Below are positions 17,713 to 25,783 of a DNA stretch of 64,000 nucleotides, in pieces (position 1 is the stretch's first letter; every line of letters starts with the position of its first letter). The position numbers were made by a program, and so were the translations under genes. Below the pieces are notes generated by a model. The model had not been told where the DNA came from. It saw only the letters and a list, made by a program, of their open reading frames with translations, and searched no databases. The DNA is taken from assembly GCA_964593795.1 (NCBI GenBank), contig CAZQJC010000221.1, forward strand, positions 6,294-70,293, read 5' to 3'. Origin of the DNA: JAHFDS01 sp964593795 (lineage in GTDB: Bacteria; Myxococcota_A; Polyangia; JAHFDS01).

Positions 17713-18809
17713 GCAGCGTCCCCTCGACGGACGCCCTCGGCGACCCGACGCAGCAGGCCGGCCACCTTTTCGCCGACCACGCGGGAGCCGAAGCGCGCGC
17801 GGACGAACTCGCGGCCCCGCTCGCCGAGCGACGTGCGGAGCGTGGCGTCCCCGCACAGGTGATCCAGGTGCTCCACCCAGGCGGCGTCATCGGCGGCGAG
17901 CAGGCCCCGCTCCCCCGACGCCACGAGGGCGGGCAGGACGCCGGTAGGCGACACCACCGGTGGAATGCCGAGCGCCATGTACTGCAGGGCCTTGAAGCCG
18001 CTCTTGCCCCTGGCCCAGTCCTCGTCGGGCTGCGGCATGATGCCCACGTCGAGCGCGAGCAGGTCCGTGACCTCGCTCGACGAGCGCCACCGGATGAAGT
18101 CGACCGGGACACCCGGCAGCGACGGCTGGCCGTTCGAGATGACGCGCAGGCGGTAGGGGCGCCGGCGAGCGAGCGCGGCGAGCGCGGGCCCCAGCGCCTC
18201 GAGGTAGCGCAACGTCGAGTGGGAGCCGGTCCACCCCACCACGGGCTCCGAGACGTCCGCGTGGCGCTTCTGCGCGGCGTAGGCGCCCTCGGTGTCGAGC
18301 GTGGTGGGCACGAGCTCGACCCAGCCGCAGTGACGGCGCGCGTACGAGGCGAGGTGCTCGTTCGCGACCAGGCAGAGCCGCGACGCCCGGCAGATGCTCG
18401 CCGTCTTGCCCGGGAACTTGAGGAGCGGTGCGAGCGGATTGCTCGGGTTGGCGTTCGGCAGCCAGATCGAGTCATCGAAGTCGTAGACGAGCGGCCGCGT
18501 CTGCCCGAGCAGCGGCTCGAGCAGGGCCGGTCCGAGCGAGAGCGCCTCCCTGTGCACGAGGACCACGTCGGCTCGGCGGACCTGACCGAGCACGCCGAGG
18601 CGGCGCAGCGACGCGGCGGCCACGGCAACGCCCTTCTCGAGCGTGCGACCGGGCTGCTCGAGCAGCTCGTAGAGCGAGGGCGTCTGGAGCGGCACGAGCT
18701 GCACCTCGATCGACGCCGCGCGCAGGTGTGGCAGCCACTGTTCGATCCGGTAGCGCTGGCTCGGCGCGCGATCGGCTGGGTACGGCACGAGCGCCAGCAC
18801 GCGGATCAT
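17709..18809 (-). CDS. GT4-like glycosyltransferase
   Basis: A 366-residue GT-B type protein and the first gene of the 9-kb minus-strand operon. The N-terminal half has VLALVPYPADRAPSQRYRIEQW, typical of a glycan-cluster group in which an SxRYR motif follows the first strand, and YDFDDSIWLPN. The C-terminal half has VVGWTGSHST and GIMPQPDEDWARGKSGFKALQYMALG, the donor-binding region with a conserved Lys. The ATG at 18809 lies 43 bp from the divergent glycosyltransferase GTG at 18853. An in-frame ATG upstream would run across that divergent start and is rejected. Confidence 0.83.
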   Translation of the reverse strand: MIRVLALVPYPADRAPSQRYRIEQWLPHLRAASIEVQLVPLQTPSLYELLEQPGRTLEKGVAVAAASLRRLGVLGQVRRADVVLVHREALSLGPALLEPLLGQTRPLVYDFDDSIWLPNANPSNPLAPLLKFPGKTASICRASRLCLVANEHLASYARRHCGWVELVPTTLDTEGAYAAQKRHADVSEPVVGWTGSHSTLRYLEALGPALAALARRRPYRLRVISNGQPSLPGVPVDFIRWRSSSEVTDLLALDVGIMPQPDEDWARGKSGFKALQYMALGIPPVVSPTGVLPALVASGERGLLAADDAAWVEHLDHLCGDATLRTSLGERGREFVRARFGSRVVGEKVAGLLRRVAEGVRRGDAA

Positions 18810-18852
18810 CCCGACATCGTAGCCTCCGAGGGGGCCGCTGTACGATCGAGCC

Positions 18853-20067
18853 GTGCGCATCCTCTACCTCTCGTACGACGGGATGACGGACCCGCTCGGC
18901 CAGTCCCAGGTGGTGCCCTACCTCGAGGGGCTGTCACGCCTCGGACATCGCTTCGTCCTCGTCAGTCACGAGAAGCCGGGGGCGACGCCGGTCCCCGCGC
19001 TGGCCGAGCGTCTCGAACGCGCGTCGATCGACTGGGTGCCGCTTCGGTATCACGCACGGCCTCGCTTGCCCGCGACCGTCTACGACATCGCCCGCATGAT
19101 CGCCGAGGGCGGCGTCCGCCACCTGCGCCAGCGGTTCGACCTCGTGCACTGTCGGAGCTACATCGCCGGAGCCGCCGGCCTCGCGCTCCGGCGCAACCTC
19201 GGGTTGCCGTTCCTGTTCGACATGCGCGGGTTCTGGATCGACGAGCGGACGACGAGCGGCAACCTGCGGTCACCGGCCCAGGAGCGCCTCCTGCGGGGGC
19301 TCGAGCGGCGCATGGTGCTCGGCGCCGACGGCATCGTGGTCCTCACCCGCAAGGGCATCGAGACCATGTTCGGGTGGCCCTACGTCGGGCCCGAGATCCA
19401 CCCTCGCTTCCAGCACATCCCGACCTGCGTCGACCTCGCCGCCTATGCCCCGGCGTTCGAAGCGCGTCGGGCGCGCGTCGCCTCGGCGGCGGAGCCTCGC
19501 ACGTTCACGTATCTGGGCGCCGTCGGCCTCTGGCACTCGCCCGAGGACATCCTCCGGTTCGCGGAGGTGGTGCAAAGGCGCCTGCCGGAGGCGCGGTTCC
19601 GGTTCCTGGTCTCCGTGGGGCAGGACCTCCTGCGTGACGCGATCGCGCGGACGAGCCTCGGCGATCGCTGCTCGATCGCAAGAGTCCCGCACACGGGCAT
19701 CCCCGCCGAGCTCGCCGACGCCGACGTGGGCTTCTTCTTCATCCGGCCTTCTGTCGCCGAAGCGGCCCGATCGCCGACCAAGCTCGGCGAGATGCTGGCG
19801 GCGGAGGTCCCGGTGGTGACGGGGAGCAGGATCGGCGACGTCGACGCGATCGTCCGCGAGGGCGTGGGCGCGATCGCCGAGACGCTCGACGCCGGGGCGA
19901 TGGAGGCCGGCCTCGAGGCGCTGCTCGGGCTCTGGCGCGCCGGCGCGGTGGCGCTGGCGGAGCGATGCCGGCGCACGGCCGAGGCCCACTTCTCGCTCGC
20001 GCGCGGCGTCGCGGCCTACGACGCGCTCTACCGGCGCATCGCGCGGCCGAGCACGCGCAGCGGATAG
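18853..20067 (+). CDS. GT4-family glycosyltransferase
   Basis: A 404-residue GT-B enzyme. It starts RILYLSYDGMTDPLGQSQVVPYL, a stretch typical of polysaccharide-cluster GT4 enzymes, and contains DLVHCRSYIAG, FDMRGFWIDE and TYLGAVGLWHSPED. The donor-site block is SPTKLGEMLAAEVPVV, with an acidic residue just before. The GTG start has TACGAT at 18841-18846, which would put the transcript start at the GTG itself, so the mRNA may be leaderless. Its last 40 bases overlap the convergent glycosyltransferase gene on the other strand. Confidence 0.86.
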   Translation: MRILYLSYDGMTDPLGQSQVVPYLEGLSRLGHRFVLVSHEKPGATPVPALAERLERASIDWVPLRYHARPRLPATVYDIARMIAEGGVRHLRQRFDLVHCRSYIAGAAGLALRRNLGLPFLFDMRGFWIDERTTSGNLRSPAQERLLRGLERRMVLGADGIVVLTRKGIETMFGWPYVGPEIHPRFQHIPTCVDLAAYAPAFEARRARVASAAEPRTFTYLGAVGLWHSPEDILRFAEVVQRRLPEARFRFLVSVGQDLLRDAIARTSLGDRCSIARVPHTGIPAELADADVGFFFIRPSVAEAARSPTKLGEMLAAEVPVVTGSRIGDVDAIVREGVGAIAETLDAGAMEAGLEALLGLWRAGAVALAERCRRTAEAHFSLARGVAAYDALYRRIARPSTRSG

Positions 20068-20900
20068 CGCGCGAAGTGACCGAGGGTGGCGGGATCGTGC
20101 GCGATGGCCGACGTCGCGTGGCGCAGAAAGCTCGCGATCGCCCCGCTGTCGAAGTACGAGCCCGCGAGGACGAGGTGGAGCCGCGCGTACGCCTCATCGC
20201 GGGGCACGGGCGGCCCGGGCTCTGCGAACGCCTTGTCGTAGGCGCGCAGCATCTCGCGCTCCATGCGGGCCACGTTCCTGTGCATGTTGGCGCCGTGGAC
20301 GCGATAGAGGAGCAGCGGCTCGTCGACGAAGGCGACGGGACCCTGCGCGGCGGCGCGGCGGTAGAGGTCCCAGTCCGCCGAGGTGGACAGGCCCTCGTCG
20401 AAGCCGCCGAGGCGCTCGAACGTCGCGCGCGGCAGCAGGGCCCCGCTGCCGCCACCCAGGATTCCGCCGGGCCCGAAGCGCAGCAAGGCCGCCTGCACGT
20501 CACCCTGGCCGCCGTCGGACCGGCCGCCGGTCACCCGCCCGATGCCGTCGATCTCCACCACGGCGCAATGCACGAGGGTCACGTCGGGGCGCGCGGCGAG
20601 GCGCTCGACCTGGCGTGCGACCTTGTGCGGGTGCCAGACATCGTCGGCGTCGAGGAAGGCGACGACCTCGCCCGTGCACGCGGCGACGCCGCGGTTCCGC
20701 GCCGCGGACACCCCGCGGTTTTGCTGACGGAGGACGCGGATCCGGTCGCCGAAGGCGGCGAGCGCCGCTGGGGTCTCGTCCGTCGAGCCGTCGTCCACCA
20801 CCACCACCTCGCACGGATGCGACTGGGTGAGGGCGCTCGCGACGGCCTCCGCCACGAAGCGGGCGTGGTTGTACGCCGGCACGATCGCGGAGACCCTCAC
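20028..20900 (-). CDS. Family 2 glycosyltransferase
   Basis: A 290-residue GT-A enzyme. VSAIVPAYNHARFVAEAVASAL, VVVDDGSTDETP, GVSAARNRGVAAC and FLDADDVWHP (DxD site) are plain, and TSADWDLYRRAA supplies the C-terminal acidic catalytic region. The GTG at 20900 overlaps the stop of the upstream GT4 gene (GTGA). The 3' end crosses 40 bp into the convergent gene. No membrane helices. It belongs to a three-glycosyltransferase operon with the next two entries. Confidence 0.87.
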   Translation of the reverse strand: MRVSAIVPAYNHARFVAEAVASALTQSHPCEVVVVDDGSTDETPAALAAFGDRIRVLRQQNRGVSAARNRGVAACTGEVVAFLDADDVWHPHKVARQVERLAARPDVTLVHCAVVEIDGIGRVTGGRSDGGQGDVQAALLRFGPGGILGGGSGALLPRATFERLGGFDEGLSTSADWDLYRRAAAQGPVAFVDEPLLLYRVHGANMHRNVARMEREMLRAYDKAFAEPGPPVPRDEAYARLHLVLAGSYFDSGAIASFLRHATSAIAHDPATLGHFARYPLRVLGRAMRR

Positions 20901-21994
20901 CCAAGGATCTCCCGGTAGACGGCCTCGTAGCCCCGCACCATCGCCTCGACGGTGAACCGCCCCGCGTGCACGCGCGCCGCGGCCCCGAGCCGGGTCGCGA
21001 GCGCCCGGTCGGTCAGCAGGCGCACGATGGCGAGGGCCAGCGCGTGCACCTCGCCCTTCTTCACGATAAGGCCCGTGGCCTCGTGCAGCACGACCTCCGG
21101 TAGGCCGCCCGTGTCGCTGACGACGGCTGGCACGCCGAGGCTGGCCGCCTCCAGCGCCGCGAACCCGAACGACTCGGCCAGGCTCGGCAGCGCGACCAGC
21201 CACGCGCGCGCGACGAGCGCCCCGGGGGGGTCGACGAAGCCCACGAGGCGCACGACGTCCTCGAGCCCGCGCGCCCGGATGGCCGCCTCGAGGCTCGCTT
21301 GCTCGGGTCCGACGCCGGCGATCACGAAGCGCACGGCCGGGACGAAGAGGCGCACGATGCCGGCCGCGGCGACGAGGTGATGCAGGCCCTTTTCCTCGTG
21401 CAGACGCGCGAGCGTGACCACGAGCGGAGCGCCTGGATCGAGGCCGAGGCGGCCGAAGAGCCCCGCACCACCGTCGGCGGGCGCCGCGAGCGGGTGGGCG
21501 CCGTTGTAGACGACGGTCACGCGCGCCGCGGGCACGCGCTCCTCCTCCACGAGGATTCGACGCGTGGCTTCCGACACGGCGATCACGCGATCGGCGTGCC
21601 GTGCGCAGGCGGCGTCGAGCGCGACGTGCCAGCGCTTGCCGAGGCGCGAGTTGTGGTCGGAGTGGTGGCGTGTGAAGACGAAGCGCCGTCCCGCGAGGCG
21701 CGCGGCCGGAAGCGCGATCGCCGTGGGCCAGAAGCAGTGGGCGTGCACGAGGTCGGCGCCCATCGACTCGAGCAGGCGCGCCAGCCGCAGCGTCGCGAGC
21801 GGGCAGCCCCGCGGCAGCGCGACGTCGAGGGAGAACGTGGGCACGCCGCGCGCTCGCATGGCGGCCTGCAGCGCGCCCGCGGGCGAGCACGAGCCGATCG
21901 CGATGGGGAAACGGTCGCGATCGTGCCGCTCCGCCAGGGCGCGGAAGAACGCCGTGTCGGCGCTGGCGTCGATGAGGTGGCAGACGCGTGGCAT
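20897..21994 (-). CDS. GT4-family glycosyltransferase
   Basis: A 365-residue GT-B enzyme. The acceptor half holds VCHLIDASADTAFFRALAERH, LVHAHCFWPTAI and FTRHHSDHNSRLGKRW. The donor half holds VVTLARLHEEKGLHHLV and the EX7E block SLAESFGFAALEAASLGVPAV. The ATG at 21994 sits one base after the stop of the upstream gene (TGACATG). Sugar specificity cannot be read from sequence. Confidence 0.88.
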   Translation of the reverse strand: MPRVCHLIDASADTAFFRALAERHDRDRFPIAIGSCSPAGALQAAMRARGVPTFSLDVALPRGCPLATLRLARLLESMGADLVHAHCFWPTAIALPAARLAGRRFVFTRHHSDHNSRLGKRWHVALDAACARHADRVIAVSEATRRILVEEERVPAARVTVVYNGAHPLAAPADGGAGLFGRLGLDPGAPLVVTLARLHEEKGLHHLVAAAGIVRLFVPAVRFVIAGVGPEQASLEAAIRARGLEDVVRLVGFVDPPGALVARAWLVALPSLAESFGFAALEAASLGVPAVVSDTGGLPEVVLHEATGLIVKKGEVHALALAIVRLLTDRALATRLGAAARVHAGRFTVEAMVRGYEAVYREILG

Positions 21995-21995
21995 G

Positions 21996-22979
21996 TCAGC
22001 CGGGGTAGCGGCGCAGGCCCTCTCGGACCCCCCTGACGATCGCCACGCCCACCGCGAGGTCGTAGGCGCGCCGCGAGAGCGCGGTGTCCGGCGCCAGGCG
22101 CTCGGCGAGGCGGGCCAGGCGCACGCACACGTCCTGGCCGCGGTCCGACGCGAGCGCGCCCTTGGCCAGCTTGCGAACCACCGTGCGCGCGCGATCGCCC
22201 GGGCGCAGCGGGCCATTTTCCACGACGAGCGCCTCGCGCGGGCTCGCGGCCCCGTACTTCCGCCAGAGGAGCACGTCCGAGATGGCGTAGAGGCGCTGCC
22301 GCTCGCAGTACTTCGGCAGGTCGACCGCCCAGTCGTTGTGCCGGACCACGATGCTGGGATCGTAGTAGACGCGGGTGCCTCGCGCCCGCGCGCGCATGGC
22401 GAGCTCGGCGTCCTCGCAGCTCGAGATGGTGAAGCCCTCGTCGAAGCCTCCGAGCGCCAGCATCGACGCGCGCGGCAGGCCGAGGTTGGCCGCGGTCATC
22501 CCCTCCGTCTCCACGGCCGGGCCCCCGGCGTGATCGCGGGCGAAGCGCTCCCAGATCTCGTCCTGGTAGCGACCGAACGGCGTTTGCCGCACGCGCGGCA
22601 GGTTGACGATGCGCCCGATCACCCAGGCGTCCGGGTGCGCGCGGGCGAACGCCAGGTGGCGCGAGACGAAGTCCGGCGCCACGAGGATGTCGTTGTCGAG
22701 AAAGAGGAGGCGCGCGCCGCGCGCCTCCCGGGCCCCACGGTTCCTGGCCCGGGCGACGCCCCCGTTTTGCTGGACCACGAGCCGCAGCGGGTGCGGCATG
22801 CCGGCGCGCGCCGCATCCACGACCGGCGCCGCGGGCTCGGGCGATCCGTCGTCCACCACGATGATCTCGATGCGCGCGCCCTCCGGGTCCACGCGCCCGA
22901 GGCACTCGAGCGTCTCGGCCAGCGCGTCGGCGCGCCCGTACGTCGGCACGACGATGGAGGCGTCTGGCGCGTCGGCCAT
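21996..22979 (-). CDS. Family 2 glycosyltransferase
   Basis: A 327-residue GT-A enzyme with IVVPTYGRADALAETL, IIVVDDGSPEPAAP, NGGVARARNRGAREA and LFLDNDILVAPD as the DxD site. GFDEGFTISSCEDAELAMRARARG is the C-terminal acidic motif. ATG start at 22979, 20 bp after the stop of the DegT gene, so it probably belongs to the same minus-strand transcript that starts at the GNAT gene. A basic, helical C-terminal tail may hold it at the membrane. Confidence 0.87.
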   Translation of the reverse strand: MADAPDASIVVPTYGRADALAETLECLGRVDPEGARIEIIVVDDGSPEPAAPVVDAARAGMPHPLRLVVQQNGGVARARNRGAREARGARLLFLDNDILVAPDFVSRHLAFARAHPDAWVIGRIVNLPRVRQTPFGRYQDEIWERFARDHAGGPAVETEGMTAANLGLPRASMLALGGFDEGFTISSCEDAELAMRARARGTRVYYDPSIVVRHNDWAVDLPKYCERQRLYAISDVLLWRKYGAASPREALVVENGPLRPGDRARTVVRKLAKGALASDRGQDVCVRLARLAERLAPDTALSRRAYDLAVGVAIVRGVREGLRRYPG

Positions 22980-22999
22980 GCGCTATCCGGCGTGAGGCA

Positions 23000-24229
23000 T
23001 CACGCGGGGAAGCTCCGGATGGCCCCCAGGATCGTCGCCACGTCGTCGTCGTCGAGGCGCGGATGCAGCGGCAGGCTGAGCGCCTCCTCGTTGAGCTGCT
23101 CCGACACCGGCAAGCGGTAGTCCGCGCCGTAGATCGGGTTCATGTGCAGCGGGTGGTACCGCAGCGTGGTGTAGATGCCGCGGTCGTAGAGGAACTTGGC
23201 GAACGCGTCGCGCCGTCCGCCGAGCACCCGCACGCAGTACGTGAAGTACGAGTGGCGCTCCTGCCGGATCGCCTCTGCGCCCTTGGGCTGGACGAGCCAG
23301 TCGATCTTGCCGAGCTCCTCCTGGTACAGGTCCCAGATGCGCTTGCGCCGCGCCTGGTTGCGGTCGAGCGCGCGGAGCTGCGCGAGGCCGATGCTCGCAG
23401 CGATGTCGCTCGGCAGGAGCTTCGGGAAGATGTCGTGGATCTCGTACTCCCACCAGCGGTCCTTGTTGGCGGAGGCCTCGAAGCCCGACTTGCCGATGCC
23501 GCAGTAGCGCAGGTTGCGGGCGCGCTTGAGCAGCTCCGGGTCCTGCGTCGTGACGCCGCCGCCCTCGCCCATCGCCAGGTTCTTGACGGCGTCAAAGCTG
23601 TAGACGCCGACGGCGCCGATGGCGCCGCAGGGCTTGCCCATCGCGGCGGAGTCCACCGCGTGCGCGGCGTCCTCGATCACCGGGAAGCCGAGCGCGAGGA
23701 TCGGGTCCATGTCCACGGGCTTGCCCGCGTAGTGCACCACCATGACGGCGCCCGTGCGCGGCGTGACCTTGTCTCGCACGGTCTCGGCGGTGACGTTGTG
23801 CGTGTCGAGATCGACGTCGCAGAAGACGGGCTTGGCGCCCGCGAGCAGGACGGCGTGCCCGCACGCGATCCACGTGAAGGCCGGCAGGATGACCTCGGCG
23901 CCCGGCGGCAGGCCGAGCAGGCGGATGGCCAGATAGAGGCCGTTCGAGCCGCTGTCGAGCAGGACGAACCCCGGCAGGCCGAGGCGCCTGGCGAACTCGG
24001 CCTCGAACGCGTAGGTCTTCGGCCCGATGCCGAGCCACTGCCGGTCGAAGCAGTCGCGGACCTCGGCCAGCTCGTCCGGCCCCACGAGCGAGCCGAACAC
24101 GGAGATCTTGCTGCCGGGAGGCCTGGCCTTGACCGGTGGCGCCTTGGTCTTCGCCGGCGCCTTGGCCTTCGCCGGCGCCTTGGCCTTGGCCTTCCGGGCA
24201 TGCGCTGCCTTCTTCGCGGGGCGGTTCAT
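23000..24229 (-). CDS. DegT/DnrJ/EryC1-type PLP aminotransferase with Lys/Ala/Pro-rich N-terminal tail
   Basis: A 409-residue sugar aminotransferase. From about residue 42 it is a normal DegT enzyme: VLLDSGSNGLYLAIRLLG, VILPAFTWIACGHAVL, VIEDAAHAVDS and the PLP Lys in DAVKNLAMGEGGGV. TTLRYHPLHMNP and LPLHPRL are usual C-terminal features. Residues 1-38 are different: ten Lys among repeated KAKAPAK units, like the tail of histone H1 or of bacterial AlgP/HU-type proteins. The ATG at 24229 overlaps the GNAT stop (ATGA). Together with the acetyltransferase it should make an N-acylated amino sugar nucleotide. Confidence 0.87.
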   Translation of the reverse strand: MNRPAKKAAHARKAKAKAPAKAKAPAKTKAPPVKARPPGSKISVFGSLVGPDELAEVRDCFDRQWLGIGPKTYAFEAEFARRLGLPGFVLLDSGSNGLYLAIRLLGLPPGAEVILPAFTWIACGHAVLLAGAKPVFCDVDLDTHNVTAETVRDKVTPRTGAVMVVHYAGKPVDMDPILALGFPVIEDAAHAVDSAAMGKPCGAIGAVGVYSFDAVKNLAMGEGGGVTTQDPELLKRARNLRYCGIGKSGFEASANKDRWWEYEIHDIFPKLLPSDIAASIGLAQLRALDRNQARRKRIWDLYQEELGKIDWLVQPKGAEAIRQERHSYFTYCVRVLGGRRDAFAKFLYDRGIYTTLRYHPLHMNPIYGADYRLPVSEQLNEEALSLPLHPRLDDDDVATILGAIRSFPA

Positions 24230-24732
24230 GCGAGCTCCACGGTCTCGACGCGTGCCCAATCGACCTTCATCACCAGGTGGTCTCCTCGGTTGGCCGTGAT
24301 CGCGAGCCCGTTGCGCTCGTAGAAGCGGACGGCCGGGTTGTCTGAAAGCACTTTCAGGCCGATGTCGACACCGACGGCGGAGCGAGCGTAGGCCAGCATC
24401 ATGCGCAGCGCAACGCCCATGACCCCGCGGCCGCCGGCGGCTGCGTCGCCGAGGATGACGTTGTAGATGTCCCCTTCTCCATCGAGCAGCCGCACGGCCA
24501 TGCAGCCGACCGGGCGATCCTCGAACCAGACGACGAACATGTGATCGTCGGGCCGCGCGAGGTGGCCCTCCATCCAGCGCGCCTGCGCCTCGGCCGAGAT
24601 GACGTCCTTGTGGAAGAAGAGGTGCCGGTGCGTGTTCTTCCAGGTGCGCAGGAGCTCGCCGTCCTGCCGCGTCACGGCGCGGAGCTGCACGGCGCAGTCC
24701 TTGGCCCGTAGGAGTGTCGGAGCGCTCGCCAT
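24226..24732 (-). CDS. GNAT-family N-acetyltransferase
   Basis: A 168-residue acyltransferase, first gene of the minus-strand unit. VQLRAVTRQDGELLRTWKN at the start, VVWFEDRPVGCMAVRLLDGEGDIYNVILGDAAAGGRGVMG (the acetyl-CoA pyrophosphate loop in GGRGVMG) and LSDNPAVRFYERNGL are canonical. Paired by overlap with a DegT aminotransferase, it most likely acetylates the 3- or 4-amino sugar that enzyme makes, like FdtC or WecD. ATG start. TATAAT on the minus strand at 24755-24750 could be its -10, giving a leader of about 11 nt. Confidence 0.85.
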   Translation of the reverse strand: MASAPTLLRAKDCAVQLRAVTRQDGELLRTWKNTHRHLFFHKDVISAEAQARWMEGHLARPDDHMFVVWFEDRPVGCMAVRLLDGEGDIYNVILGDAAAGGRGVMGVALRMMLAYARSAVGVDIGLKVLSDNPAVRFYERNGLAITANRGDHLVMKVDWARVETVELA

Positions 24733-24749
24733 GGTCGGGTGCCCGCGCC

Positions 24750-24757
24750 ATTATAGA
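24750..24757. promoter_or_regulatory. Overlapping -10-like elements between divergent genes
   Basis: Read on the minus strand, 24755-24750 is a perfect TATAAT for the GNAT gene (start 24732). Read on the plus strand, TATAGA at 24752-24757 sits just before the glycosyltransferase ATG (24767). Both would give very short leaders. No -35 match was found. Only 34 bp separate the two start codons. Confidence 0.45.
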
Positions 24758-24766
24758 CGCCAGGCG

Positions 24767-25783
24767 ATGGCACGAGCGAGCGGCTCCCTGGTGGTCGTGG
24801 TCCCGGCCTACGGCGACGCAGAGCAGCTGCGCACCTTGCTGGGCGATCTGCAGCGCCAGGACGACGCGGGCTTCGAGATCCTGATCGTCGACGACGGCTC
24901 GCCGAAGCCCATCGAGCCCCAGATCGCGGACCTTCTGCGCGCGGGGCCGATCCGGAGCCGGTGCGAGCGCACGCCCAACGCGGGTGGGCCGGGGGCGCGC
25001 AACAACGGCGCCCGGCTCGCGGGCGACGCGGAGACGCTGCTCTTCCTCGACCAGGACATGCGCATCCCGCCGGGCTTCGTCGGCATCCTGCAGAGGACGC
25101 TCGCCGAGGTCGGCCCCGCCGCGCTGTCGGCCGACTTCGTCTACCGCCTGGTCGACGACGGCTCGCCGTTCGCGCGCTGGTACCTCGGGCACGCGCGCGC
25201 CTGGGAGGGCGCGCCGCAGGAGCGCTGGACGGAGCGAGCGCCGGGCGTGTTCGCCGTGCACCCGGTGAACCTGACGTCCACGAACCTGTGCATCCCACGG
25301 GCGCTCTTCGACAGCGTGGGGGGCTTTCCCGTGTTCCCGATCGCGGGGACCGAGGATCAGGCGCTCGGCCTCCTGCTCGGCCAGCGCGGCGCCGCGGTGC
25401 TGCGCACCACCCGCACGAGCGCCGAGCACGTCGAGCACCGCGTGACGTTCGAGCGGTTCTGCGCCCGTCAGCGCATGGGCATGACCGGTACGGTGACGCT
25501 CCTCCGCCGCTTCCCCGAGGTCTTCGGCGCGCTCGCCGAGAGCAGCACGCACGAGGTCAATGGCCCATGGTCCGCGCGCGACCCGCTGCCCCTGCAGGCG
25601 CGCAAGCTGGTCAAGGCCGTGCTTTCACGACCCGGCATCCAGCCGCTCGGGATGCGCGCCGTGCGCTGGCTCGAGGAGAACGCCCCGCACACGCGCGCCC
25701 TCCACCACGCCTACGAGCTCGTCCTCGGCGCCCACCTGCAAGCCGCCTGGCGCCATGGATTGACTAGCGACCGCCTCTCCTGA
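24767..25783 (+). CDS. Family 2 glycosyltransferase
   Basis: A 338-residue GT-A enzyme: LVVVVPAYGDAEQLRTLL, ILIVDDGSPKP, NAGGPGARNNGARLAG and FLDQDMRIPPG (DxD). VNLTSTNLCIPRALFDSVGGF and GTEDQALGLLLGQRG are the acceptor and catalytic parts. The ATG at 24767 is preceded by CAGG. The last 20 bases overlap the convergent GT4 gene. Confidence 0.86.
   Translation: MARASGSLVVVVPAYGDAEQLRTLLGDLQRQDDAGFEILIVDDGSPKPIEPQIADLLRAGPIRSRCERTPNAGGPGARNNGARLAGDAETLLFLDQDMRIPPGFVGILQRTLAEVGPAALSADFVYRLVDDGSPFARWYLGHARAWEGAPQERWTERAPGVFAVHPVNLTSTNLCIPRALFDSVGGFPVFPIAGTEDQALGLLLGQRGAAVLRTTRTSAEHVEHRVTFERFCARQRMGMTGTVTLLRRFPEVFGALAESSTHEVNGPWSARDPLPLQARKLVKAVLSRPGIQPLGMRAVRWLEENAPHTRALHHAYELVLGAHLQAAWRHGLTSDRLS

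Noticed and set aside
23000..24229. RfbH-type 3-dehydrase that would complete a CDP-3,6-dideoxyhexose path
   Set aside because: The PLP Lys is present (DAVKNLAMGEGG), whereas RfbH-type dehydrases have His there and a Cys-rich Fe-S motif, neither of which is seen.
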